Positions 53,901 to 61,633 of a stretch of 64,000 bases of DNA are shown here, piece by piece. The stretch's first letter is position 1. Each line of letters begins with the position of its first letter. The DNA lies in the NCBI RefSeq assembly GCF_003651245.1, contig NZ_RAPE01000001.1, positions 1,054,001-1,118,000 on the forward strand. Reading direction: 5' to 3'. The stretch is from Roseovarius spongiae. GTDB taxonomy: Bacteria > Pseudomonadota > Alphaproteobacteria > Rhodobacterales > Rhodobacteraceae. The position numbers were made by a program, and so were the translations under genes. The notes below the pieces were generated by a model. It ran no database searches. It had not been told where the DNA came from and saw only the letters and a list, made by a program, of their open reading frames with translations.

Positions 53901-54407
53901 CCGGTGCGGCCGGCATTAACACGGCGCGACAAGGCGCTGATAAAGATGCAGGAATTGCGTCGCAAGGGACCGGGCTACCTGGTCGAATGGGCGCGCAACC
54001 GTATCGCGTGGGAAGTGACGAAACGCCGTGGCGGGCAGGCGATCGAGGAGACCGGCGGGTTCAATAACGTGCGGATCGAACAGGCCTTCCGTACGGCAGT
54101 CGCCGCCTATGAGGTGACGCGCTGGGACGGGCCGCTGACGCTCTTCCGGCCCCGGCTCGACCGGCATTGGAAGGTCTCGGGCGGCAACTGGGTGAGCGCG
54201 GAGCGCGAGTATGTTTTCGCCGATAATCAGTGGACCCGGTTCGCCTCGCGCACGCAGGTGATCGAGGTGCCGGGCGATCATGACAGCATGGTGCTCGTGC
54301 CCAACGTGGCGGTGCTGGCGCGCCATCTCGACGCGCTGGCGCGCGCCGCCGATGCAGAGGCCCGCGCGGGCGCGCCCGGCTGGCCCGGCCGGACGGCGGC
54401 GGAGTAG
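48000..54407 (+). CDS. Type I polyketide synthase, KS-AT-KR-DH-ACP-TE
   Basis: A 2135-residue PKS. KS: TACSTS with Cys184, HGTGT and KTNIGH complete the triad. AT: GHSMG with Ser633; the substrate motif reads IAAHS, so neither the malonyl (HAFH) nor methylmalonyl (YASH) form is clear. KR: TGGLGGIG near residue 1168 and Tyr1324, with a preceding structural half. A DH-like hotdog follows, with His1409 in LAEHRTRGG and Asp1576 in HPALLD. ACP: GGHSL with Ser1790. TE: GFSGG with Ser1937. The DH after KR is unusual (canonical order is DH before KR). Start at the ATG at 48000, with TTGGAG upstream; the frame extends to 47820 through non-coding DNA. It likely releases its product as acid, ester or amide. 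Confidence 0.93.
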   Translation: MSRPAAKSSSGDIAIVGMALAVPGARDVDAFWRNLAAGVESIEPQDEETLIAAGETPARLRQKNYVPVAAPLDGYADFDAEFFGFGPKEAAILDPQHRKFLEVSWQALEQAGHAPRSFGGRIAVYAGCGMGSYFYFNICSNPGLVDDVGMFLLRHTGNDKDFLSTRVSHVFDLKGPSVTMQTACSTSLVAIHHARAALMNGECDMALAGGVTIELPQGRGYLFKENEILSPDGHCHAFDHRAQGTVFGSGAGAVALRRLEDAVADGDHIWAVIRGSAINNDGAAKAGYLAPSVDGQAAAVTAALKDANVPADSIGYVECHGTGTYLGDPIEVAALTEAYRTQTQATDFCRIGSVKTNIGHLDTAAGVVSLIKTALSLHHAQIPPSLGFEAPNPTIDFETSPFRVNAALTDWPAGAAPRRAGVNSLGVGGTNAHVVLEQAPARAVSEEPDFPFHVLCLSGRSKAALDANAAALAAHLRAHPDQPLADVAWTLKEGREGFDKRRVLVAETHEDAAALLDSADPQRIFTHDRLGARPEVVFMFPGGGAQYPGMARDLYETEPVFAEWMDRGFAHLEPQLDYDIRALWLPEPGQEEAAANALRKPSVQLPLIMITEYALAQLWMSWGVRPAALVGHSMGENTAACLAGVMRFEDCIDLVLLRGRLFDSVPAGGMLSVSLPLAELEPLIGEDLDIASVNAPGLCAVSGSNAALEELAARLESAEIDHQRVAIDIAAHSRMLAPILGEFRAFLQGLDLRPPQIPFASNRSGAPITDAQAMDPEYWVQQLRNTVHFAQCIDTLATSDRVFLEVGPGKALSSLAQMSEALKPGQVMSTLRHPDHAIADDAYFLGVIGRLWACGLDADWGQIWGEARRNRVLLPGYQFQRSRYFIEPAAAAPAQEALARTEDMSDWGYRPVWRPALAPCEFEVASDLGPPLDWLIFADEAGVAQPVIDALRAGGHFMSVVRSGDSFRRRGPGDYVLSPEQGREGYEALLSALASEGRLPDRIAHFWLVTAQETYRPGSSFHDRNMEHGFLSLLHLAQAMGGAAMPDACHLSVIANGAVQVRDEPLNHPEKACALGPVGVIPREFPNVTAALLDIELPPAAPPRRLLRRAAAADDLAPRLLEDLLAEPTNDIAALRGARRFTQALRPAPLAATPDAAPLKQGGTYLVTGGLGGIGMAIARDLARGCAANIVLLSRSPLPERGDWDSVPSTSRAGARIAALRGIEDLGGQVMTLEADVTDIARMQEARAQILDRFGRLDGIFHAAGRIDDAPILAKDDAGVANVLAPKIGGLRVLDAVFPDGDVDLMVLFSSTSTWTRPAGQADYVAANAYLDAYAASRRGGATRVVAIDWGVWADTGMAAQAMAARMGDTTQPQEVDAPLLAGIRTDAGGAHRLTGALDAADDWVLAEHRTRGGQVLLPGAGVVELAAEALRAADGAGAFEISDLYFLRPFDVAPDAARAFELTLAPEGGGYRFEMRGAVTRDGREGSVATAEAHIRPITGGAPRVDLAQIEARCADTLPAPFASPQEAHLDFGPRWRVVERAAFGAGEGIARLALPGAAAGDIEAGFLAHPALLDLATGWAIALHGDYDADHLWVPAGYGAVRLHAPLPAEIASWVRLAPGSEGGTAVFDIVLTRPDGEVLCEIEAFQMRRVAADALGRAQQIAARDIRFDDAAEDVAPLSPGEARLLHHVSLGIGAEEGPEALRRALAGPLDRVAISSIALPALIEEAGRTDANPAEAAQSFERPDLDGDYVAPAPGLESALAETWSGLLGVGQVGAQDSFFDLGGHSLLAVRLFAQIRRDHGVQFPLSVLFEAPTIAALAARIAAETGCESDAASDALPATPDAPEQRHLVALHPDMSGGRTPFFVVAGMFGNVLNLRHLALLMGRERPVWGLQARGLIGEEAPHDTIEAAAADYIKEMRGVQPEGPYYIGGFSGGGITALEIAQQLTAAGEEVRMLAMLDTPLPVRPALTRRDKALIKMQELRRKGPGYLVEWARNRIAWEVTKRRGGQAIEETGGFNNVRIEQAFRTAVAAYEVTRWDGPLTLFRPRLDRHWKVSGGNWVSAEREYVFADNQWTRFASRTQVIEVPGDHDSMVLVPNVAVLARHLDALARAADAEARAGAPGWPGRTAAE

Positions 54408-54410
54408 GTC

Positions 54411-55421
54411 ATGCGCGCGCCAACCATACAGGTCATCGTGGTCAATTATCGCACGCCGGAACTCACGCTCAAGGCGACTGCCGCGGCGCTGCGCGAGATG
54501 GAGGGCCTCGACGGGCGGATCACGGTCGTCGACAACGGCTCGGGCGATGATAGCGTGGCGCTCATCGCGGAGGCCATCGCCCGGAACGGCTGGGACGCGG
54601 ACGGCCGGGTGGTTCTCATGCCCAATGCGCAGAACGGAGGCTTCGGCGCGGGCAACAACGCCGCGATCCGCGACGGGCTGGGCGCGGGTCGCGCGCCCGA
54701 TTTCCACTATTTGCTGAATTCCGACGCCTGGCCCGAGCCGGGGGCGATCCGCGCGCTTTTGCGCGTGATGCAGGAGAACCGCGATTGCGGCTTTGCCGGC
54801 AGCTGCATCCGCGGCGTCGACGGCGCGCCGCACCAGACCGCGTTTCGCTTTCCGTCCATCGCCGGCGAATTCGAGGGCGCCGCGCGCACCGGGATCGTGA
54901 CCCGGCTGCTGAAGGGGTCGGTGGTGCCGCTGCCGGCGCCACAGACGCTCTCATGCGTGGACTGGGTTGCGGGGGCTTCGGTGCTGATCCGCCGCCGGAC
55001 GCTCAATGAGATCGGCCTCTTTGACGAGCGGTTCTTCCTCTACTTCGAGGAAACCGACCTCAGCTATCGCGGCGCGCGCGCGGGCTGGAAGACCTATTAT
55101 GAGCCGCGCAGCGAGGTGGTGCATGTCGGCTCCGTCTCCACGGGGATGAAGACATGGGCGCGCACGCCGGGCTACTGGTTCGGTTCGCGCCTGCACTACT
55201 TTACCAAGGCCCACGGGCGCGCCTACGCCGCCGCCGCGACGCTGGCGCGGATCGCGGGCGGGCTGATCTGGCGGCTGCGCTGCGCTCTGTCGCGCCGTCC
55301 CGTGGGCGAGCCGCCGCATTTCCTGCGCGACCTGATCGCGCATGGCCTGCGCCGCGCGTTCCGCCGCGCGCCGCACGCGCGCACCCTGCGCGGCACGACC
55401 ATGAAGGATGTTAACCAATGA
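54411..55421 (+). CDS. Family 2 glycosyltransferase (rhamnosyltransferase-like)
   Basis: A 336-residue GT2 of the WbbL type: QVIVVNYRTPELTLKA, VVDNGSGDDS, LNSDAWPEPGAI at the metal site, and FFLYFEETDLSYRGARAG at the acceptor/base region. It likely transfers a deoxyhexose or similar sugar. The gene starts three bases after the PKS stop and overlaps the following NRPS gene by four bases. Its place between the two assembly-line genes strongly suggests that the product, or its carrier, is glycosylated. Confidence 0.87.
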   Translation: MRAPTIQVIVVNYRTPELTLKATAAALREMEGLDGRITVVDNGSGDDSVALIAEAIARNGWDADGRVVLMPNAQNGGFGAGNNAAIRDGLGAGRAPDFHYLLNSDAWPEPGAIRALLRVMQENRDCGFAGSCIRGVDGAPHQTAFRFPSIAGEFEGAARTGIVTRLLKGSVVPLPAPQTLSCVDWVAGASVLIRRRTLNEIGLFDERFFLYFEETDLSYRGARAGWKTYYEPRSEVVHVGSVSTGMKTWARTPGYWFGSRLHYFTKAHGRAYAAAATLARIAGGLIWRLRCALSRRPVGEPPHFLRDLIAHGLRRAFRRAPHARTLRGTTMKDVNQ

Positions 55422-58400
55422 GCCTGTTTTCCTGTATCCTGATCGGTGACGAGGCGCTGACCATCGGCTGCGGCGACCAGCTGCTTGAGCGTGGCGCGCT
55501 CATCCGCGCCGTGGGCACCCGCGACGAGGATGTGCGCGCCTGGGCCGAAGGAAAGGGGCTACCCACCGCGGCGGATCTGTCCGACCTTGCGCGCGCCAAC
55601 GCCCCCGCCTCGGTCGATTGGCTGCTGAGCATCGCCAACCTGCGCGTTTTGCCCGACGCGGTTCTCGCGCTGGCCGCGCGCGGGGCGGTCAATTTCCACG
55701 ACGGGCCGCTGCCCGGTTACGCGGGGCTCAATGCCCCCGCCTGGGCGCTGCTCAATGGTGAGACGGCGCACGGCGTCACCTGGCACCACATGACCGGCGA
55801 GGTGGATGCGGGCGATATCCTGCTGGCGCGCCGATTTGACATCCGCGCGCAGGACACCGCGCACACGCTCAACGCGCGCTGTTACGCCGAAGGGATGGAC
55901 AGCTTTGCCGCGGTGCTGGATGAACTCACCGCCAACAACCCCGCGCGCCTGCCGCAGCAGGGACCGGCGGGGCGGTATTACGGCGTAGGCGCGATCCCGC
56001 CGTTGGCCGGGTATCTCGATTTCGCCGAGCCGGTCAGGGGCTTGCTCGACCTCGTGCGCGCGCTCGATTTCGGCCCCTATCCCAACCCTCTGGCGACGCC
56101 CAAGGTGACGCTGGGCGGTGCTGTGCTCGCCGTGGGTCACGCGGCGCGGGCGGCGGGGCAGGGCGCGCCGGGCGAGGTGTTGGCGGTGGACGCCGACGGG
56201 ATCACCGTTGCGGCGCGCGATGGCGCGCTGCGCCTTGGCGGGTTGCGCGACATGGCCGGACGCCGCCCCGATCCGTCCGCGCTGACCGAGGTGGGCGCGC
56301 GCCTCGCGCCCCCCCCGCCGGGACCGAAAGACGGCATGGCCGCGCTGGCGAAGGAAGAACCCCGTTGGCGCGCGCGCCTCGCCCGGCTCGCGCCGCTCGA
56401 CATGCCGCTTGCCGCGCCGCCCGGTGACAGCGCCGACTGGATCGAAGCGTCGCTGCCTATCGCCCCCGACATGCCACAGGCGGAACGGGTCGCCGCGATT
56501 CTGCGCTGGGCGGCCTACTCGGCGGGGCAGGAGGCGGGCGACGTCGCATACTGCCCGCCCGCACTGACCGAACCCGGCATGGCCGCTTACGTCAGCCCCT
56601 GGGTGCCGGTGGGCGCGCCCGAGGAAGCCGCCGCCGCGCAGGGCACGGTCGGATTCGCCAGCGACCTCGCCCTGCGCGACCCGGCGCTGACCGGTTTGCG
56701 CATGCCGCAGGTCGCCATCGCGCAGACCGGCCCGGTCGAGGGCGCGGCGGTGACCGTCATTCCGGGCGCGGGCGATACGCTCACGCTTTGGATGGACGGC
56801 GCGCGGTTGAGCGCAGAGGCGCGCGCGCTGTTGCAGGAGCGCCTCGCGCTGGTGCTGGACGGCGGCGCGCCGCAGGACGCCGACGCCGCGCGGATCGAGG
56901 GCTGGAACCGCACCGAAACCCCGCTGCCCGACGTGCAGACCATCCATGGCGCGTTCGAGGCGCAGGTCGCGCGAACCCCCGACGCCGTCGCGCTGATCCA
57001 CGAGGACCGCAGCCTCAGCTACGCCGAACTCGACGCGCGCGCCAATGCCGTGGCGCACGCGCTGCGCGAGGCGGGCGTCGGCCCGGGCGTCGTGACCGGC
57101 CTCTGCCTGCGTCGTAATGAGTCGCTGGCGATCGGCGCGCTCGGCATCCTCAAGGCGGGCGGCGCCTACCTGCCGCTTGACCCGGATTATCCGGCGGACC
57201 GGCTGCTGCATTTCCTGAGTGACAGCAACGCCCCGGTGGTTCTGACCGAATCCGCGCTTGCGGAGGCGCTGCCGCAGCACGGAGCGAAGAGCGTCAGGAT
57301 CGACGAGATCACCGATAACCGCGCGGAAACCGTCGATGGCGGCGCGGGGCCGGAGGATCTGGCCTATCTCATCTATACCTCCGGCTCGACCGGGTTGCCC
57401 AAGGGCGTAATGGTCGAACACCGCAACGTCGCCAATTTCTTCACCGGGATGGACGCGCATGTGACCCGGAGCGAGGGCGATGCGTGGCTTGCCGTGACCA
57501 GCATCGCCTTCGACATCTCGGTGCTCGAACTCTTCTACACGCTCGCGCGCGGCTTCCGCGTGGTGATCGCGGGCGACGGGAACCGCGCGGCGGTCTCGAA
57601 CGGAGCGATCCCGGCGTCGGACAGGGGCATGGATTTCGGCCTCTACTACTGGGGCAATGACGATGGCGCGGGGGCGAAGAAGTACGAATTGCTGCTCGAG
57701 GGCGCGAAATTCGCCGACGCGCATGGCTTTACCTCGCTCTGGACGCCCGAGCGGCATTTCCACGCCTTCGGCGGCCCCTATCCCAATCCCGCCGTCACCG
57801 GCGCGGCGGTTGCCGCGCTCACCCGGAACCTCTCCGTGCGGGCGGGCAGTTGCGTGGCGCCGCTGCACCATCCCGCGCGCATCGCCGAGGAATGGGCGGT
57901 GATCGACAACCTCACCGGCGGCAAGGCGGGGATCGCCTTCGCCTCGGGCTGGCAGCCGGACGACTTCATCCTGCGCCCCGAGAACACCCCGCCCGAGAAC
58001 AAGCCCGCGCTTTATGACACGCTGGAAACCGTGCGCAGGCTCTGGCGCGGACAGGAGGTGGCGTTTCCCACCGCGAAGGGGGACGATCACAGCGTGCTGA
58101 CGCAGCCGCGCCCGGTGTCGCGCGAACTGCCCGTGTGGGTCACCACCGCGGGCAACCCGGCGACATGGCGCGAGGCGGGCGAGATGGGGGCGAATATCCT
58201 GACGCACCTCCTGGGTCAGAGCATCGAGGAGGTCGCGGGCAAGATCGAAATCTACCACGACGCGTTGCGGTCCAAGGGGCATGACCCGGCCGATTTCCAG
58301 GTCACCATGATGCTGCACAGCTTCCTTGCAGAGACGCGCGAGGCCGCGCGCGAGATCGCGCGCGAGCCGATGAAGGACTACCTGCGCAGCGCCGCCGGCC

Positions 58401-59926
58401 TCATCAAGCAATACGCCTGGGCCTTCCCGGCCTTCAAACGGCCCGAGGGGGTGAAGAACGCCTTCGAAATGGATCTTGGCTCGCTCGAGCCGGACGAACT
58501 GGAGGCGATCCTCGACTTCGCGTTCGAGCGGTATTTCGAGGATGCGGGCCTGTTCGGCACGGTCGAGGACGGCGTCGTGCGCACCGAGCAACTGAAAGCC
58601 ATCGGCGTGACCGAGATCGCCTGCCTCATCGACTACGGTATCGACACCGCCACCGTGATGAGAGGGCTGAAACCGCTGGCCGAGGTGCTGCGCCGCGCCA
58701 ACGCGCCCCATGAGGCGGCCGAGGGTGATTTTTCCATCGCCGCGCAGATTGTCCGCCACGACGTCACCCATCTGCAATGCACGCCCAGCATGGCGCGGAT
58801 CATGGCGATGAACGCCGAGGCGCGCGTGGCGCTGGGGCGGCTCGATCACCTCTATGTCGGGGGAGAAGCGCTGCCGCGCGATCTTCTGCGCGACCTGCGC
58901 GCCGCGACGCCTGCGCGCATCCGCAATATGTACGGTCCGACCGAAACGACCGTCTGGTCCACCGCCTGCGAGCCGGACGCGGAGGCGGGTGCCATCGCCG
59001 GGATCGGCGCGCCCATCGCCAACACCGATTGCCGGGTGCTGGACGCCGATGGCCGCCCCGCGCCGGTGGGCGTGCCCGGCGCGCTCTGGATCGGCGGCTT
59101 GGGCGTAACGCGCGGCTACTGGCAGCGCGACGACCTCACCGCAGAGCGGTTCCGCACGATGCCCGAGAGCGGCGGCGCCGGGCGGCTCTACGACACCGGC
59201 GACCTCGCCGCGTGGCAGGCGGACGGGACGCTCGCCTTCATCGGGCGCGCCGATGCGCAGGTCAAGATACGCGGCCAGCGGATCGAACCGGGCGAGATCG
59301 AGGCCACGCTGAAAGACGTGGATGGCGTGACCGAAGCGGTCGTTGTCGCGCGGGCCGACGCGGCGGGCGATACGCGCCTCGCCGCCTATTACACCGCCGC
59401 GCGCCCGCTTGCCGCCGCGGCGCTGCGCAGCCATCTCGCCCGCCATCTGCCCGAGGCGATGATTCCTGCGCATATCGTCGCGATCGACGCCTTCCCGCTC
59501 ACCCCGAACAAGAAGATCGACCGGGGCGCGCTGCCCGATCCCGCCAGTCTGCCCGACGCGCCGCGCGCCGCCAACGATGCCGGCCCGCCGCCGGGTTCGG
59601 ACGTGGGGCGCACCATTGCCGGTATCTGGCAGGCGGTGCTGGGCCTGCGCGCCGTCGGGGCGGGGGACAATTTCTTTGATCTGGGGGGACATTCGCTGCT
59701 GGCGGTGCAGGCGCATCGCGACATCCGCGCGCAACTGCCCGACGCGAAGCTGACCATCACCGACATCTTCCGCTTTCCGGTGCTGGGCGATCTCGTCGCG
59801 CATCTGGAGGCCGCCAATCCCGACCTTGCGCCTGCGCCGCCCGCGCCGAGCGAGCCCGCGCCCGACCGCGCCGCGACCATGTCGCGCCGACGCGCCATGC
59901 GCGCCGGGCGGGGGGCCAAGGCATGA
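55418..59926 (+). CDS. Formyltransferase-A(luciferase-like monooxygenase)-T NRPS protein
   Basis: A 1502-residue assembly-line protein. Residues about 1-290 form a methionyl-tRNA formyltransferase-like domain with catalytic Asn92, His94 (NFHDGPLPGYAG) and Asp130 (EVDAGDI). Residues about 300-490 look like a worn condensation-domain remnant with no HHxxxDG. The adenylation domain runs from about 507, with YTSGSTGLPKG near 655. It is split after FDISVLELF by a luciferase-like FMN monooxygenase of the MupA/Atu3671 (TIGR04020) kind (about 732-1092). It resumes with NMYGPTETT near 1170 and ends in a carrier domain with GGHSL near 1426. By-eye specificity residues D-I-L-Q-Y-G-M-V-W-K resemble the glycine code. 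It has no thioesterase, so its product probably passes to the PKS. The ATG overlaps the previous stop. Confidence 0.9.
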   Translation: MSLFSCILIGDEALTIGCGDQLLERGALIRAVGTRDEDVRAWAEGKGLPTAADLSDLARANAPASVDWLLSIANLRVLPDAVLALAARGAVNFHDGPLPGYAGLNAPAWALLNGETAHGVTWHHMTGEVDAGDILLARRFDIRAQDTAHTLNARCYAEGMDSFAAVLDELTANNPARLPQQGPAGRYYGVGAIPPLAGYLDFAEPVRGLLDLVRALDFGPYPNPLATPKVTLGGAVLAVGHAARAAGQGAPGEVLAVDADGITVAARDGALRLGGLRDMAGRRPDPSALTEVGARLAPPPPGPKDGMAALAKEEPRWRARLARLAPLDMPLAAPPGDSADWIEASLPIAPDMPQAERVAAILRWAAYSAGQEAGDVAYCPPALTEPGMAAYVSPWVPVGAPEEAAAAQGTVGFASDLALRDPALTGLRMPQVAIAQTGPVEGAAVTVIPGAGDTLTLWMDGARLSAEARALLQERLALVLDGGAPQDADAARIEGWNRTETPLPDVQTIHGAFEAQVARTPDAVALIHEDRSLSYAELDARANAVAHALREAGVGPGVVTGLCLRRNESLAIGALGILKAGGAYLPLDPDYPADRLLHFLSDSNAPVVLTESALAEALPQHGAKSVRIDEITDNRAETVDGGAGPEDLAYLIYTSGSTGLPKGVMVEHRNVANFFTGMDAHVTRSEGDAWLAVTSIAFDISVLELFYTLARGFRVVIAGDGNRAAVSNGAIPASDRGMDFGLYYWGNDDGAGAKKYELLLEGAKFADAHGFTSLWTPERHFHAFGGPYPNPAVTGAAVAALTRNLSVRAGSCVAPLHHPARIAEEWAVIDNLTGGKAGIAFASGWQPDDFILRPENTPPENKPALYDTLETVRRLWRGQEVAFPTAKGDDHSVLTQPRPVSRELPVWVTTAGNPATWREAGEMGANILTHLLGQSIEEVAGKIEIYHDALRSKGHDPADFQVTMMLHSFLAETREAAREIAREPMKDYLRSAAGLIKQYAWAFPAFKRPEGVKNAFEMDLGSLEPDELEAILDFAFERYFEDAGLFGTVEDGVVRTEQLKAIGVTEIACLIDYGIDTATVMRGLKPLAEVLRRANAPHEAAEGDFSIAAQIVRHDVTHLQCTPSMARIMAMNAEARVALGRLDHLYVGGEALPRDLLRDLRAATPARIRNMYGPTETTVWSTACEPDAEAGAIAGIGAPIANTDCRVLDADGRPAPVGVPGALWIGGLGVTRGYWQRDDLTAERFRTMPESGGAGRLYDTGDLAAWQADGTLAFIGRADAQVKIRGQRIEPGEIEATLKDVDGVTEAVVVARADAAGDTRLAAYYTAARPLAAAALRSHLARHLPEAMIPAHIVAIDAFPLTPNKKIDRGALPDPASLPDAPRAANDAGPPPGSDVGRTIAGIWQAVLGLRAVGAGDNFFDLGGHSLLAVQAHRDIRAQLPDAKLTITDIFRFPVLGDLVAHLEAANPDLAPAPPAPSEPAPDRAATMSRRRAMRAGRGAKA

Positions 59927-60678
59927 TCGGGCTGAGCGATATCAATGCCGCACCGCCGCGGCCGCTCGCCGGAATCGGCGCGGCGCTGCGCGACATGCTG
60001 GGACCGCAGGCGTCCGTCGCCACCAACGATCCGCGCGCGCCGCAGGAGGGCGTGCTGCTGCCTGCCGAGGCCGAGAGCGTCAGGCGCGCAACCCCCGCAA
60101 GGCGGCGCGAATTCGCCTCGGGGCGCGCGGCGGCGCGCGCCGCGATGCAGGCGCTGGGCCATGACCCGCACCCGGTGCCGCGCGGCGCGGACCGCGCCCC
60201 GCTCTGGCCGCCGGGCCTGACCGGCAGCATCAGCCACACCTCAACGCTCTGCGTCGCGGCGGTGGCCGAGACGGGCGCGCTGCCCGGCATCGGCATCGAT
60301 ATCGAGGAGGACAGCGGCCTTGCCCCCGATCTCGTCCCCGAGATCACCACGCTGGCCGAACGCGCCTGGCTCGCGATCCAGCCCGAGGCGGAGCGCGGTT
60401 TCCTCGCCAAGCTGATCTTCTCGGCCAAGGAATGCGCCTACAAGTGCCAGTATTCGGCGAGCGGCGCGCTTTTCGGTTTTGATACGCTGGAAATCACGCC
60501 CGATCCCGACAGCGGCCAGTTCGAGGCGACCTTCCTGCGCGATGTCGCGCCCTTCGCGGCCGGCGCCTGCCTTCACGGACGCTTCGCGCGCATCGGCGGT
60601 TTGATCGTGACCGCGACCGCGCTGCCGCGCCGCCCGCGCTGGTCGGCGCGCGGAGAACCGTCATGCGCGCGGCGTTAG
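59923..60678 (+). CDS. 4'-phosphopantetheinyl transferase (EntD-like)
   Basis: A 251-residue Sfp/EntD-type enzyme that loads the phosphopantetheine arm onto carrier domains. Motifs are GSISHTSTLCVAAVA near residue 103, GIDIEED near residue 124 (metal-binding Asp/Glu) and FSAKECAYKCQY near residue 166 (Mg and CoA binding). It overlaps the NRPS gene by four bases (ATGA), so it is a dedicated activator for the PKS and NRPS carriers of this operon. Confidence 0.92.
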   Translation: MIGLSDINAAPPRPLAGIGAALRDMLGPQASVATNDPRAPQEGVLLPAEAESVRRATPARRREFASGRAAARAAMQALGHDPHPVPRGADRAPLWPPGLTGSISHTSTLCVAAVAETGALPGIGIDIEEDSGLAPDLVPEITTLAERAWLAIQPEAERGFLAKLIFSAKECAYKCQYSASGALFGFDTLEITPDPDSGQFEATFLRDVAPFAAGACLHGRFARIGGLIVTATALPRRPRWSARGEPSCARR

Positions 60679-60691
60679 GGAGGGCCGCGGT

Positions 60692-61633
60692 ATGGGCGCG
60701 CGCATGACGCTCTGGCTGGGATTGGGTGCGCTCGCGGTCGCGGGCGCGGCGTGGCTGCTCTGGCCGCGCGGGCCATCGGCCGAGGAGATCGCCGCGCGCT
60801 ACGCCGCGCCGCTGCCGGCGCCCGAGGGGCCGCTTCGGGTCTATCACCTCGGTCACAGCCTCGTCGGGCGCGACATGCCGGCGATGCTTGCGCAGCTCGC
60901 GGGCGAAGGCCACCGCTACGAAAGCCAGCTTGGCTGGGGCGCGTCGCTCCGGCAGCACTGGGAGCCCGACGAGACGATCAACGGCTTTGACGCCGAGAAC
61001 GACCACCCCCGCCATCGCCCCGCGCGCGAGGCGGTGGGATCGGGCGATTACGACGCGGTGATCCTGACCGAGATGGTCGAAATCAAGGACGCCATCAAAT
61101 ACCACGACAGCGCGCAATACCTGCGCAAGTGGGCCGATCTCGCGCGCGCCGCCGATCCCGCGCCGCGGCTCTATCTATACGAGACGTGGCACCGGCTTGA
61201 CGATCCGGGCGGCTGGCTGCTGCGGCTCGACGCGGATCTTGCGCGTTACTGGGAGGACGCGCTGCTGTTCCGCACGCTGGACGATGCGGGCGCGCCGATG
61301 CGGCTGATCCCCGCCGGGCAGGTCATGGCGCATTTCGTGCGCACGATCGAAACGATGGGCGGCGTCGGGAACGTGCAAGCGCGCGAGGACCTCTTCCAGC
61401 GCAAACCCGATGGCGGCGTCGATCCGATCCACGTGAACGATCTGGGCGCCTATCTGGTCGCGCTCACGCATTACGCGGTGCTTTATCACCGCTCGCCGGT
61501 GGGCCTGCCGCATGCGCTGCGCCGCGCCGACGGGACGGCGGCGGACGCGCCGGGGCCGCGGGTGGCGCGGCTCATGCAGGAGAGCGTCTGGGACGTGGTC
61601 ATGCATTCGCAGCGCACGGGGGTGGCGCAATGA
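60692..61633 (+). CDS. SGNH/GDSL-like protein with N-terminal membrane anchor
   Basis: A 313-residue protein with a hydrophobic N-terminus (WLGLGALAVAGAAWLLW) that should anchor it in the membrane facing the periplasm. GHSL near residue 55 resembles the GDSL nucleophile block, and DPIHVNDLGAY near residue 250 the D-x-x-H block of SGNH hydrolases. Such proteins remove or add acetyl groups on polysaccharide. GGGAGG precedes the ATG at 60692; an ATG at 60704 is also possible. The 3' end overlaps the next gene by four bases. Confidence 0.7.
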   Translation: MGARMTLWLGLGALAVAGAAWLLWPRGPSAEEIAARYAAPLPAPEGPLRVYHLGHSLVGRDMPAMLAQLAGEGHRYESQLGWGASLRQHWEPDETINGFDAENDHPRHRPAREAVGSGDYDAVILTEMVEIKDAIKYHDSAQYLRKWADLARAADPAPRLYLYETWHRLDDPGGWLLRLDADLARYWEDALLFRTLDDAGAPMRLIPAGQVMAHFVRTIETMGGVGNVQAREDLFQRKPDGGVDPIHVNDLGAYLVALTHYAVLYHRSPVGLPHALRRADGTAADAPGPRVARLMQESVWDVVMHSQRTGVAQ

